From contig NZ_CP163512.1 of the NCBI RefSeq assembly GCF_041075285.1, positions 1,488,001 to 1,552,000 of the forward strand: a stretch of DNA of 64,000 bases, written 5' to 3'. A model generated the notes under the pieces. It made no database searches and was not told the DNA's origin. It was given only the letters and a program-made list of their open reading frames with translations. Each line of letters begins with the position of its first letter. Within the stretch, counting starts at the first letter, position 1. Both the position numbers and the translations under genes were made by a program. This stretch comes from Providencia rettgeri. GTDB lineage: Bacteria > Pseudomonadota > Gammaproteobacteria > Enterobacterales > Enterobacteriaceae. Positions 55,141-64,000 of the stretch are shown here, piece after piece.

Positions 55141-55381
55141 GATATTGCCCTTTTTTAATTTAATAACCTGATTATGACGAATAACCTACGCAAAAAATCT
55201 CCGCAGATTGCTTTTTAATTATGTCGCCAATTGCTTATTGCAGTGCTAATTTTTAATACCCGAGCTGGTGGCTAGCTAAAAATTTTAGCTGAATTCAGAT
55301 AAGGCCTGTCTGGTTTGTTGTAACTTGGCGCCAACATTAAGAAAGGCCTGCTAGTTTGACTTTTCCTGTAGTGTTTTTCAA

Positions 55382-56560
55382 TTAGCCACAAGCAATTTCA
55401 ACGGCTACTTTTGCATCGGATTTTTTGCGAAAAATAATGATGATGACGGCTATTCCTAACACAGCTACAAAGGTTCCCATAAAACTAATCATAGAATAAC
55501 TATAACCATAGGATAATACGGCTCCCCCTATAGCTGCACCAATTGCATTACCTAAATTAAAAGCGCCAATATTGACAGAAGAAGCCAACGCCTGTGCGCC
55601 TGTCGCTGCATTCATGACTAAAATTTGTATCGGCGGGACAATACCAAAGCTAAAAATACTCCAGAATAATAACCCTACCCCTGCACCAATAGCATTAACC
55701 GCTATGAATGGGAATACAGCCATACTTAACGCTAGCATTAAGAAAAAGATGATTAACGTGCCATACAATGATTTATCTGCAAACAAACCGCCGATATAGT
55801 TACCAATTGTAAAACCAATTCCAATAATAACTAACATGAGCGTGATCATTTCATCCGATGCATTGATGAAGTTCATCAGCATGGGCGTAATATAGGTATA
55901 CAGGGTAAACATCGCACTTGCCCCTAATACCGTTGATAACATACTTAGCATGACTTGTGGCTGGCGTAAAATGCGTAATTCATTTTTAACATTAACTTCT
56001 TGTCCTTGAAGATTGTTAGGTAAACTGAGAATTAAACTCCCAATGGTTAATAATCCAAGTGCAGCGATTAAATAAAAAGCCTCGCGCCACCCCATCACTT
56101 GAGTTAATTTGGTCATAAGTGGAACACCACCAATATTGGCAATTGTTAATCCCATAAACATGGCCGCAATCGCGCTTGCTTGCTTACCTGGTGGAACAAC
56201 ACTCGCTGCCACAATAGCCCCCAAACCGAAAAATGCCCCATGGTTTAGGCTGGTAATAAAACGTGAAATTGAGAGTGTCACTAAGTCAGGTGACATTGCT
56301 GAAAGTAAATTACCTACCGTAAAAATAGACATTAAGAACACCAAAGCGACTTTCGGTTTTCTCTTCACCAATAATAATGTCATGATCGGCGCACCAACCA
56401 TCACTCCCAGTGCATAAATCACGACTATTGATCCTACTGATGGAATATCAACCTGAATATTATCAGCAATATACGGTAACATTCCCATTGGGGAAAATTC
56501 AGTTGCTCCAATGGCAAAAGCGCCTATCGCTAATGCTAGCAACGCGGTGTTAATCCTCAT
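55382..56560 (-). CDS. AraJ-like MFS transporter
   Basis: 392 residues from ATG 56560 (MRINTALLALAIGAFAIGATEF); the frame extends 11 codons upstream. Twelve hydrophobic segments; SRFITSLNHGAFFGLGAIVA and PPGKQASAIAAMFMGLTIAN match the AraJ/sugar efflux group. Divergent from a LysR-type gene across about 116 bases, a standard arrangement for LysR-regulated exporters. Substrate unknown. Confidence 0.85.
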   Translation of the reverse strand: MRINTALLALAIGAFAIGATEFSPMGMLPYIADNIQVDIPSVGSIVVIYALGVMVGAPIMTLLLVKRKPKVALVFLMSIFTVGNLLSAMSPDLVTLSISRFITSLNHGAFFGLGAIVAASVVPPGKQASAIAAMFMGLTIANIGGVPLMTKLTQVMGWREAFYLIAALGLLTIGSLILSLPNNLQGQEVNVKNELRILRQPQVMLSMLSTVLGASAMFTLYTYITPMLMNFINASDEMITLMLVIIGIGFTIGNYIGGLFADKSLYGTLIIFFLMLALSMAVFPFIAVNAIGAGVGLLFWSIFSFGIVPPIQILVMNAATGAQALASSVNIGAFNLGNAIGAAIGGAVLSYGYSYSMISFMGTFVAVLGIAVIIIIFRKKSDAKVAVEIACG

Positions 56561-56676
56561 GTTATCTGCCTTATTGCAATAAAATATTAACATTTACTCA
56601 TGGGCTGAATTTTTCCACATTGAAAGTTAATGAAAAAGACGTTAAGGTGAGAATAACTTTTGCTGGAAATGCAATA

Positions 56677-57576
56677 ATGAAAATAACTTTTGAAGAACTG
56701 CAAGCCTTTATCAGTGTCGTTGACTGCGGCTCTATTACCGCAGCAGCTGAGCAATTAAACATAACTATTTCAACGGTAAGCCGTGCATTGCTTAGGCTCG
56801 AAGAGAAAATAGACACAACCTTACTTTACCGCACAACACGCTCAATCAAGCTCAGTGATGAAGGCATTGCATTTTTGCAAAAAGCGCGAGAGATTGTTGA
56901 TCTTGCTCACGAAGCAGAAGAAATGTTATCTGTGCGTCAAGCGATCCCTTCAGGTAAGTTACGTATTGATGCTTCAACCCCTTTTTTGACCCATGTTATT
57001 GCCCCACTGATCCCGTTATTTCATGAACGTTATCCGCAAGTTGAACTTGAAATTCATAACTATGAAGGGATCACTAATTTATTAGAACATCGAATTGACG
57101 TGGCATTTCGCATTGGCGTGCTGAAAGATTCCTCACTCAATGCCACTTTATTAGGCTTTAGCCAAAAACGTTTAGTAGCCAGCCCGGCCTACTTAGAGAA
57201 ATACGGTGTCCCACAAAATATTCAGGAATTAAAGAAACACTGTTTGTTGGGTTTTACTCAGCCCGATTCTCTCAATGTTTGGCCAATAAAAAATGCGGAT
57301 AATGATTTACTTAAAATCACCCCAAATATTGCAGGAACAAGTGGTGAAGTTTTATTCCATCTTGCAGTGCAAGGCGCGGGGATTTTATGCTCAGCCGATT
57401 TTGTCACCATGGATGCCTTTACCAGTGGCCAGTTAGTACAGGTTTTAGCAAAAGAAACCTCAGTGATTCGGCAGCCAATTAATGCTGTGTATTATCGCAA
57501 TCAAGCTGTTTCACCTCGCCTACGGTGCTTTATTGATTTTATAAAAAAATATTCAACCAAAATAGAGCCTCTCTAA
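56677..57576 (+). CDS. LysR-type transcriptional regulator
   Basis: 299 residues from ATG 56677 (MKITFEELQAFISVVDCGSI); an in-frame extension upstream is less likely. HTH (about 1-60) TAAAEQLNITISTVSRALLR with LEEKIDTTLLYRTTRSIKL. The substrate-binding domain (about 90-295) resembles the group of LysR proteins paired with MFS or short-chain dehydrogenase genes. Likely controls the divergent AraJ-like exporter. Its 3' end overlaps the convergent AraC gene by four bases. Confidence 0.88.
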   Translation: MKITFEELQAFISVVDCGSITAAAEQLNITISTVSRALLRLEEKIDTTLLYRTTRSIKLSDEGIAFLQKAREIVDLAHEAEEMLSVRQAIPSGKLRIDASTPFLTHVIAPLIPLFHERYPQVELEIHNYEGITNLLEHRIDVAFRIGVLKDSSLNATLLGFSQKRLVASPAYLEKYGVPQNIQELKKHCLLGFTQPDSLNVWPIKNADNDLLKITPNIAGTSGEVLFHLAVQGAGILCSADFVTMDAFTSGQLVQVLAKETSVIRQPINAVYYRNQAVSPRLRCFIDFIKKYSTKIEPL

Positions 57577-58427
57577 ATTTTCCCTATTTTCAATTTCACG
57601 CCCTTTTTAAATTCTGTGAGAGTGACTCCCGTATGCCGTTTAAAATAACGGCATAAATATGAGGTGTCCTCAAAATTAACCTCATCTGCAATTTCCTTAA
57701 TTGATAATTTACCCATTTCTAACAATGCTTTTATTTCTAAAATAACTTGCCTATCAATCAATGCCTTTGGTGGATCATTAAAGAAATTCTGACTAATTTT
57801 TGATAAATAAAATGGTGTGATCGATAGCTGCTCTGCGTAAAATTTAACCTCTTTGTGCTGTTTACAATGCCGCGTAATTAACTCCCAAAAACGCCAACAA
57901 AGTTGTTCTTGTCTATTGCGTTTTTCCGGTTTGGCTAAAATCATTTTTGCATCATTACTGATTTCAAGAAATAAATTTTGCAAATGGTTTTTCAATTGTA
58001 ATTGCCAGTGTTCACCCGATTCGGTGACGATGAAAAGCATAATTTTTTTCCAGCAATCAAATAAATTGTTTTTTTCTACAGGGATTTGAATAACCGGATA
58101 ATCATTAAAAAAGGCAAATAACTGTTGCGGCAACGAATAGGCAATCGACGTGGCTAATTTTTTATCAATTAACAAATATTCGAGGCTAAAGCATCGTGAT
58201 TTGGCTTGCAACATGACAAAGGTATCATCATATAAAACAATAAGGTCATTTTTTTGAACCCGATACTGCCTAAAATTGATATTAAAAACCGCACAGCCTT
58301 GCATACAAATACATACAGTGACATAGGATGAAGTAAGTTGTTTTTTCTGCATTTTATCCATATTTGTCACCCCAAAGCGGATTGCATCAGGAATATCAAT
58401 TAAATGATTTTGTAAGCTTAGCATCAC
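57573..58427 (-). CDS. AraC-family transcriptional regulator
   Basis: 284 residues. N-terminal cupin-like sensing domain (about 1-150) and C-terminal double helix-turn-helix (about 185-280: FYAEQLSITPFYLSKISQ, then SIKEIADEVNFEDTSYLCRY, FKRHTGVTLTEFKKG). Overlaps the LysR gene tail to tail. The inducer is unknown; neighbouring GNAT gene is divergent. Confidence 0.87.
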   Translation of the reverse strand: MMLSLQNHLIDIPDAIRFGVTNMDKMQKKQLTSSYVTVCICMQGCAVFNINFRQYRVQKNDLIVLYDDTFVMLQAKSRCFSLEYLLIDKKLATSIAYSLPQQLFAFFNDYPVIQIPVEKNNLFDCWKKIMLFIVTESGEHWQLQLKNHLQNLFLEISNDAKMILAKPEKRNRQEQLCWRFWELITRHCKQHKEVKFYAEQLSITPFYLSKISQNFFNDPPKALIDRQVILEIKALLEMGKLSIKEIADEVNFEDTSYLCRYFKRHTGVTLTEFKKGVKLKIGKI

Positions 58428-58568
58428 GATTCTCCTTATTTACCAACAATGCCACTTCATATAAAAGTTGTCATAAGTACCTAAAATGGACAATTTTCGC
58501 GCTTATATATTATTCATTAATACCTAAAATAGACAGATTAATCCCTTCTATCATAAAAGGAAAAATTG

Positions 58569-59111
58569 ATGGTACTTTATACTGAACGTTTAATTTTACG
58601 CCCATGGCAAGAAACGGATGCTGAAGATTTATATTTTTATGCAAAGGATGAGAGAATTGGCCCGATTGCAGGTTGGCCTGCTCACCAAAGCGTCGAGGAA
58701 AGTCGCACAATTATTAAACAAATTTTCATGCGTGACGAGGTTTATGCTGTTACCTTAAAAGAAGATAACCGTGCGATTGGTTTAATCGGGCTATCTTTAA
58801 GCCATGAAAGTCATTTCCCGATTGGCGATAACGATGCGGAAGTCAGCTATTGGATCGGTGTGCCATTTTGGGGTAAGGGATTAATTCCTGAATCGATTAA
58901 AGAGATTGTTCACCACGGATTTGTCGACCTAAAATTAGATAATTTATGGTGTGGTTACTTTCAAGATAATGTACAGTCAAAAATTGCACAGGAAAAATGT
59001 GGCTTTAAGTATTATAAAACCTTAGAACCTCAATTTATTGAGCTAATTGGTGAAATAAAAACCGAAGAAATAAGCCGACTTACTAAGCAAGAATGGCTTT
59101 CATTACCCTAG
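58569..59111 (+). CDS. GNAT N-acetyltransferase, RimJ/RimL-like
   Basis: 180 residues from ATG 58569 (AAAGGAA upstream). Opens LYTERLILRPWQETDAEDLY as in RimJ/RimL-type enzymes; the acetyl-CoA loop is near GVPFWGKGLIPESIKEIVHH, and NVQSKIAQEKCGFKY is the usual final motif. It acetylates an amino group on a protein, aminoglycoside or small molecule; not predictable. Confidence 0.85.
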   Translation: MVLYTERLILRPWQETDAEDLYFYAKDERIGPIAGWPAHQSVEESRTIIKQIFMRDEVYAVTLKEDNRAIGLIGLSLSHESHFPIGDNDAEVSYWIGVPFWGKGLIPESIKEIVHHGFVDLKLDNLWCGYFQDNVQSKIAQEKCGFKYYKTLEPQFIELIGEIKTEEISRLTKQEWLSLP

Positions 59112-59278
59112 TTTTGAACACATTGAGGCTATCACATTGATGGCCTATCTCATTTTATTGTCACAACACATTTCTAAACACACAAACATATTCTACCACT
59201 TACCAATTAATGCTATGATTTTTCGATAACAATAAAGTCAAAAAATCAAATTTTTATATAGGATTAACAGGTAAACAC

Positions 59279-60706
59279 ATGCACGACTATGGTATTTGGA
59301 CAATAATCACCCCAATTGTAACGATTATATTAGCAATACTTACTCGCCAAGTAATGCTTTCTTTAATGTTGGGAATACTCGTTGGCTTTACTGTTATTAA
59401 TGACCACAATATTCTACTGGGTGTTAAAGGTACGGTAGATGGCATTATTAATACATTTTCATCCGCTGGAAATACGCGCACCATTGTCTTTATGGTGATG
59501 ATTGGCGGGATTATGCGGTTGGTTGTTGTTACCGGGGGCGTTAGAGCGCTAGTCCAATTATTGACGAATAAAACGCGATTGATTAAAAACCGCACGGCAA
59601 CACAATTACTGGCTATCGTGATCACGTCACTCATTTTTATTGAAAGTTCAATTAATCAATTAGTCGCGGGGGCTTCCACTAAGAACTTAGCACGGCAATA
59701 TGGTGTTGCCCCCGAAAAAATGTCCTATTTGATCCAAACTGCATGCGTTTCTGTTTGTTCTTCTGCCATTATTAATGGTTGGGGAGCCGTCATCATGGGG
59801 TTAATTGGCGTGCAAATATCTCGAGGGTTAATTACTGGTGAGCCTTTCGATATTTTAATTTCCTCTATCGGTTATAACCTTATGGCTTGGTTATCACTTG
59901 CGACAATTTTATTTTATGTATTTACCAATTTTTCATGGGGTCCGATGAAAAAAGCAGAGGATAAGTACCAACAACAATTTGTTGCTGGGAACATTTCAGC
60001 CTCCAATGCGCAAGACAATAATGACGAAATTATTGATCACCCTAATGCCCATTCTTCATTAAATTTCTTTATTCCTATTTTATCAACGGTATTAATGGTA
60101 CCAATCGCCCTTTATATCACAGGGGATGGTGACTTTAGCAAAGGGAGTGGTTCTACCTCTGTTTATTGGGGGGTTATGTTCGGTACTGCTGTGTCATTTT
60201 GCTGGTTTATTGGTCGCCGCTTATTAAATATTGATAGCTTTTTTAAAGAGTTATTTATCGGTTATGCCGATATGCTAAAAATAAGCTCCATTATGATTTT
60301 AGCATTTTTAATGGGAAATGTGTCTGCTGAGCTCAATACTGGCGCTTATATTGCCGAAGTGACTCAAGGGGTTATGGCACCGGGTTTTTCCATTGGCTTT
60401 ATCTTTATTATTAGTGCCATTATGTCTTTAGCAACAGGCACTTCCTGGGGAACCTTCGCAATTATGATCCCCATAGGTGTTCAATTAGGTTTATCCGTAG
60501 GAATGCCTGTAGAGTATATGATTGGTGCAGCAATTTCAGGTTCAATATTTGGTGATATGACCTCACCGATATCAGCGGATGCTATTGTGGCCTCGATGGC
60601 TACAGACTGTGAACACATTGAACATATTCGCACGCAAATGCCTTATGCATTAGTCACTGCCAGTGGCGTACTTGCTATTTACCTTTATCTTGGTTTTACC
60701 CACTAA
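59279..60706 (+). CDS. NhaC-family Na+/H+ antiporter-like transporter
   Basis: 475 residues with about 12 membrane segments. SLIFIESSINQLVAGASTKN and SLATGTSWGTFAIMIPIGV are characteristic of the NhaC/ArsB-NhaD superfamily branch used for exchange of organic substrates. FGDMTSPISADAIVASMA near 435 is likewise conserved. Only 16 bases precede dcyD in the same orientation, so it may import or exchange D-cysteine or a related amino acid; ion antiport alone is the alternative. Confidence 0.85.
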   Translation: MHDYGIWTIITPIVTIILAILTRQVMLSLMLGILVGFTVINDHNILLGVKGTVDGIINTFSSAGNTRTIVFMVMIGGIMRLVVVTGGVRALVQLLTNKTRLIKNRTATQLLAIVITSLIFIESSINQLVAGASTKNLARQYGVAPEKMSYLIQTACVSVCSSAIINGWGAVIMGLIGVQISRGLITGEPFDILISSIGYNLMAWLSLATILFYVFTNFSWGPMKKAEDKYQQQFVAGNISASNAQDNNDEIIDHPNAHSSLNFFIPILSTVLMVPIALYITGDGDFSKGSGSTSVYWGVMFGTAVSFCWFIGRRLLNIDSFFKELFIGYADMLKISSIMILAFLMGNVSAELNTGAYIAEVTQGVMAPGFSIGFIFIISAIMSLATGTSWGTFAIMIPIGVQLGLSVGMPVEYMIGAAISGSIFGDMTSPISADAIVASMATDCEHIEHIRTQMPYALVTASGVLAIYLYLGFTH

Positions 60707-60722
60707 TTAGATGAGAATTTAG

Positions 60723-61712
60723 ATGTCAATTCAACTAACACTACGCCAATTTGAAAAAGTTGATTTATTAAAAACTGCAACACAACTCCATCGTCTTAAT
60801 AACTTGTCAAAAAAATTTGGCCGTGAAATTTATATTAAACGTGATGATATGACACCTCTGGCGATGGGGGGAAATAAATTACGTAAGCTCGAATTTCTAA
60901 TTGCTGATGCTCTAGCAAAAAATGCAAAGATTATTGTGACTGCGGGCGCAATCCAATCAAATCATGTTAGGCAAACCGCGGCTGTAGCGGCGATGTATGG
61001 CTTAGAATGTGTCGCATTATTAGAAAACCCAATCCAAAGCAATAATGCAAACTTTTTGCACAATGGCAATAAGTTATTAACCGATTTATTTGGCGCACGT
61101 TGTGTTATGTGCGATGAATTGACGGATCCACACGCTCAAATGGAAGCACTAATTGAGTCATTATCACTCAGTGACGCTTATGTCGTCCCCGTGGGCGGTT
61201 CAAATGCTTTAGGTGCATTGGGTTATGTTCAATGTGCGGTGGAAATTGCTGAACAAAAACCCGACGCCATTGAGTTCGATAAGGTTATCGTGGCTTCAGG
61301 TAGTGCAGGTACCCATGCAGGCCTCGCTATTGGACTACAAGAATTATTACCCAAAAGCCAAGTTATCGGTGTAACCGTATCTAGAAAGCAGCCAGATCAG
61401 GTGCCAAAAGTTACAAAACTACAAGATGAATTAGCGCAGCTATTAAAATTACGCAGTGTACCTGAAGTGACATTGTGGGATAACTTTTTTGCTCCTATGT
61501 ATGGAATGCCAAACCAACAAGGCTTAGCGGCGATTAGGCTACTTGCTCAACAAGAAGGCGTATTGCTAGATCCAGTTTATACAGGAAAAGCGATGGCAGG
61601 TTTAATTGATTATTTAGAAAACTCCACAGAAAAAACACCTATTTTATTTATTCATACCGGTGGCGCACAAGCCTTGTTCGCTTATTCAGATATTAGCCAA
61701 ACAATCGGATAA
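60723..61712 (+). CDS. dcyD: D-cysteine desulfhydrase
   Basis: 329 residues, fold type II PLP enzyme of the ACC deaminase/D-cysteine desulfhydrase family. PLP lysine in [16 protein letters not shown] (Lys52), [18 protein letters not shown], and the glycine loop [13 protein letters not shown]. Converts D-cysteine to pyruvate, H2S and ammonia. Ends with a strong terminator. In E. coli dcyD lies near fliY/yecC cystine transporter genes; the association here with an NhaC-type transporter is different. Confidence 0.92.
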   Translation: MSIQLTLRQFEKVDLLKTATQLHRLNNLSKKFGREIYIKRDDMTPLAMGGNKLRKLEFLIADALAKNAKIIVTAGAIQSNHVRQTAAVAAMYGLECVALLENPIQSNNANFLHNGNKLLTDLFGARCVMCDELTDPHAQMEALIESLSLSDAYVVPVGGSNALGALGYVQCAVEIAEQKPDAIEFDKVIVASGSAGTHAGLAIGLQELLPKSQVIGVTVSRKQPDQVPKVTKLQDELAQLLKLRSVPEVTLWDNFFAPMYGMPNQQGLAAIRLLAQQEGVLLDPVYTGKAMAGLIDYLENSTEKTPILFIHTGGAQALFAYSDISQTIG

Positions 61713-61730
61713 ACCATACTTATTATCTAT

Positions 61731-61757
61731 AAAGGGCATTTTGCCCTTTTCTTTTAT
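61731..61757 (+). terminator. Rho-independent terminator after dcyD
   Basis: AAAGGGCA and TGCCCTTT pair across a short T loop and are followed by TCTTTTAT. Located 19 bases after the dcyD stop. Confidence 0.85.
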
Positions 61758-61795
61758 AGTTTATATTTTATCTTCACTATAGCTAAGAAAATATC

Positions 61796-62119
61796 TTATT
61801 GATTTAATAACCGATAAGTAATCACATATAACGATTGCTCAGTGGGGTAAATTTCTTTGATTAGCTTTTTCAATGTCTCTAACGTCATTGCTTCTTGTTC
61901 TGCATGGTATTCGGAAATATCATCATAGAAAATAGGCTCAACAGAAAGTATTTCAATTTCGGTGTAATATTTCCCTGTTTCAAGGGCATACACCTTAACC
62001 TTAGTTCCCGGTACATAGTGGCTTTCACTTTTATCGCGGATCGTAATCATTTTTTTACCTGATACCACCAAAGGTAGTAGCCGTTCAAAAAAAGTTATAC
62101 TGTCTGGTGCATTGCTCAT
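61796..62119 (-). CDS. yqfB: YqfB-like ASCH-domain N4-acetylcytidine amidohydrolase
   Basis: 107 residues, the normal small size. The ASCH fold motifs KKMITIRDKSESHYVPGTKV (about 22-41) with the Lys and Thr-Arg residues of the YqfB active site are present. E. coli YqfB hydrolyses N4-acetylcytidine to cytidine. Single gene convergent with dcyD. Confidence 0.9.
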   Translation of the reverse strand: MSNAPDSITFFERLLPLVVSGKKMITIRDKSESHYVPGTKVKVYALETGKYYTEIEILSVEPIFYDDISEYHAEQEAMTLETLKKLIKEIYPTEQSLYVITYRLLNQ

Positions 62120-62291
62120 AATTGGTCCCTAGTTTCTATTAAAATAGCAATATATGTATTTTCTTATAACTTCGTCAAATTGCAATAAAATGGTTGTTTT
62201 CGTGCTATTGCTTGTCTCTATTCTACTGTTGTAGCACTGTTTTCTATACAATCAGTTATACACACGATTAAAAATAGAGTGGATATCGATA

Positions 62292-63068
62292 ATGAATCAT
62301 AATGAGACCTTGTTTTATCAACAAGAAGAGTATTTTTGGTCTGCGATTTGTTCAAATACGCTTAAAATTAGCGAAAACACTATTGCCTATTTTTCTGAAC
62401 TCAATTTGCCTATTTTCAATTTTATTTATCTTCATCAGGGAGCCACTCTCGGTGAATTTGAACAAGCAGAAAATGCATTTAAGCAGCAGTCTAAGCCTTA
62501 TGCATTAGTTGTTCATCAACACGAACTAAGCCAATTTGAACAAGAAATTGCCAAGCGTAGTTTAATTGCCGATGGTGAATCTACAGCAATGATTTTACCA
62601 AAGTCCGCATTGTCTTTATTTAATGAGCCATCACCACTTGGGACTGGCTACCGAATTGAGCAGTGTAATGAACGGTTGTATGACTGGGCACAACCGTTGA
62701 TTACCGCATTTCCTGTTGATTCAGACGAAGACGACGATACCGTCATTAATGAATATATCTGTTATCACCAAAGAGCTTTAGACAAGCAAGTCAATATGAT
62801 GCATTTTGTCTTATTTGTGGATAAACAACCCGTATCGACGCTAACACTGACGTTAAATGGTAAAACTGCACGTCTGGATGATATTGGCACTGATATTCAA
62901 TTTCAGGGAAAAGGATTTGCGACAAAGCTTATCAAATACGCATTAGCAATTTGCAACCAACAAGATATTGAACAGTGCGTATTAGAAGCTTCATCCGATG
63001 GGCTTTCCATCTATAAAAAACTAGGTTTTGAACCTATTTTTAATTATTTAAGTTTTATTGCTGAATAA
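62292..63068 (+). CDS. GNAT-domain N-acetyltransferase
   Basis: 258 residues. The N-terminal half (about 1-125) is not recognised and probably is a degenerate GNAT-like domain; the C-terminal half has the acetyl-CoA loop IQFQGKGFATKLIKYALA (about 206-223) and SIYKKLGFEPI. Substrate unknown. Single gene. Confidence 0.8.
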   Translation: MNHNETLFYQQEEYFWSAICSNTLKISENTIAYFSELNLPIFNFIYLHQGATLGEFEQAENAFKQQSKPYALVVHQHELSQFEQEIAKRSLIADGESTAMILPKSALSLFNEPSPLGTGYRIEQCNERLYDWAQPLITAFPVDSDEDDDTVINEYICYHQRALDKQVNMMHFVLFVDKQPVSTLTLTLNGKTARLDDIGTDIQFQGKGFATKLIKYALAICNQQDIEQCVLEASSDGLSIYKKLGFEPIFNYLSFIAE

Positions 63069-63102
63069 ATTTTAAACCTGTCTCTTTTTATCAAGGTACA
63101 GG

Positions 63103-63702
63103 TTACTTAAATAAATAAGGCGTTAAAGTGATCACCAGCAACAATATACCGCCCCCAATATTAATATATTTTCTCAGCGCATTAATTTGAATTGATGACG
63201 AGAAGAAAACCAGCGTACCGCATGATACGACCAACCATGCAGCCATCATGAAAACATGAATACTGGATAAGATAAGAAAATGGGCTAAAGAAGGGTCGTT
63301 ACCAACAAAATTAGAGACGACCACTAAATATAAAACAATTGCTTTGGGATTGAGTAGATTGGCTAAATACGCATCTTTAACCGTAACCGTTCTTATCAGA
63401 TTATTTGCTGAACTTTTTCCTGCTTTTAAGCCCGTTCTAATCAATGTTATCGACAAATAAACTAAATATAATGTTCCTAAAACACCGATTGAGCGCATTA
63501 CCCATGGGTAAGAGGCTAGAATTTTTGACAGGCCAATACCCACCAATAAGCCATGAGTCAATATCCCTAACCCAGTCCCAGCAATTGGAATAATGAGCCC
63601 TCTCATTCCCTCGGTTAATGTACTATTCAGAGCAATTGCAAAGCTTGCCCCTGGCGATACAATAATCGGAAACAGTGTAACTATAAAACCCAATATATCC
63701 AC
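63103..63702 (-). CDS. LysE-family amino-acid exporter
   Basis: 199 residues, six membrane segments. The family motif SPGASFAIALNSTLTEG (about 17-33) and NLLNPKAIVLYLVVVS (about 114-129) are clear. Second exporter of this family in the window; substrate not predictable. Convergent with the GNAT gene. Confidence 0.87.
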   Translation of the reverse strand: MDILGFIVTLFPIIVSPGASFAIALNSTLTEGMRGLIIPIAGTGLGILTHGLLVGIGLSKILASYPWVMRSIGVLGTLYLVYLSITLIRTGLKAGKSSANNLIRTVTVKDAYLANLLNPKAIVLYLVVVSNFVGNDPSLAHFLILSSIHVFMMAAWLVVSCGTLVFFSSSIQINALRKYINIGGGILLLVITLTPYLFK

Positions 63703-63822
63703 AAGTACAAACCTTATCGCAAATTGCCTATTTTATCCCGGCTTTGTTGTACCCATCCGTTGTATTTTTTCGCCATTATATTAAACAAGGCGATTAAATT
63801 GGTGCTTTTAATGCCCTCTTTA

Positions 63823-64000
63823 TTAACTGGCCATGACTATTTTTAGGGGCATATCTGCAAATAATTCAGCGGCTTTCGGCGCTATGCTTTTATCCATCAC
63901 CACAATCGATATTTGATCACAACTTGCAATGGTATAACGTGCGACACCCAGTAACTTATCTGCTGTAACGCCCATAATAACTTGATTACTTCGCTCAATA
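63823..64000 (-). CDS. C-terminal end of DeoR-family regulator, 5' part outside window
   Basis: The last 59 codons only; stop at 63823. The sequence includes ADKLLGVARYTIASCDQISIV, split as DKLLGVARY and ISIVVMDKSIAPKAAEL, which resembles the sugar-phosphate-binding domain end of DeoR-type repressors (cysteine-containing). The helix-turn-helix would lie outside the window to the right, so the family call is tentative. Confidence 0.5.
   Translation of the reverse strand, partial: IERSNQVIMGVTADKLLGVARYTIASCDQISIVVMDKSIAPKAAELFADMPLKIVMAS

Noticed and set aside
1-64000. CRISPR arrays, rRNA, tRNA genes and complete insertion sequences
   Set aside because: No regularly spaced repeats, rRNA or cloverleaf sequences and no transposase genes were noticed on reading the window.

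Overview
The window looks like chromosome from an AT-rich enterobacterium of the Morganellaceae, most likely Providencia or a close relative. The reasons are low GC content, an MrpJ-type regulator beside fimbrial genes, and many genes recognisable from E. coli (nemRA, hipBA, alkB, ada, selU, ydeE, yqfB, yqhD, and the yehI-L-M-P-Q set). Genus is an inference from gene content, not from a marker gene.

Layout. 1-2726 (minus): a decayed chaperone-usher fimbrial locus with an MrpJ-like regulator, a periplasmic chaperone, the broken 5' end of a subunit gene fused in frame to a minor subunit, and an adhesin running off the left edge. No usher or major subunit is visible. 2727-3735 is gene-poor. 3736-8512: a secreted unknown, a hipBA toxin-antitoxin pair bracketed by matching operator pairs, nemRA electrophile detoxification with two operators, and a truncated AlkC-like gene. 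8568-14405: an Lrp-type regulator divergent from an operon for diaminopropionate ammonia-lyase, an AGCS amino-acid symporter and two M20 metallohydrolases, apparently for uptake and breakdown of an amide-linked amino acid.

14432-27664 is a very AT-rich island. Its core is an eleven-gene minus-strand operon (26425 to 15501) for a class IVb pilus of the TCP/CFA-III/longus type. The order matches tcp/cof: major pilin, minor pilin, TcpQ-like, secretin, TcpR-, TcpD- and TcpS-like proteins, ATPase, inner-membrane platform protein, a secreted protein in the TcpF/CofJ position, and a prepilin peptidase. A perfect hairpin separates pilin from minor pilin. A possible papain-fold Cys-His-Asp enzyme lies downstream, and two small genes (one ribbon-helix-helix-like) lie upstream.

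27851-32456 holds housekeeping and accessory genes (selU, LysE exporter, YaiI family, threonine aldolase-like, alkB). 32560-43254 is a five-gene minus-strand operon, yehI-yehL-yehM-yehP-yehQ: DUF4132, MoxR AAA+ ATPase, DUF5682, VWA and SWIM zinc-finger proteins. It is a poorly understood MoxR/VWA system and the best candidate here for undescribed biology. 43633-45720 is a RidA / PLP dehydratase / YheO-type regulator operon.

45730-64000 is mixed: metallophosphoesterase, alpha/beta hydrolase, an unknown small protein, an orphan multi-cluster ferredoxin, a YqhD-like aldehyde reductase flanked by a 16-bp repeat, several MFS exporters, an Ada protein that has lost all four zinc cysteines, LysR and AraC regulators, two GNAT acetyltransferases, an NhaC-type transporter with D-cysteine desulfhydrase, YqfB, a LysE exporter, and the 3' end of a DeoR-family regulator. 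Recurrent themes are PLP-dependent amino-acid catabolism (four lyases or dehydratases), amino-acid export, and alkylation repair with partly degraded components.
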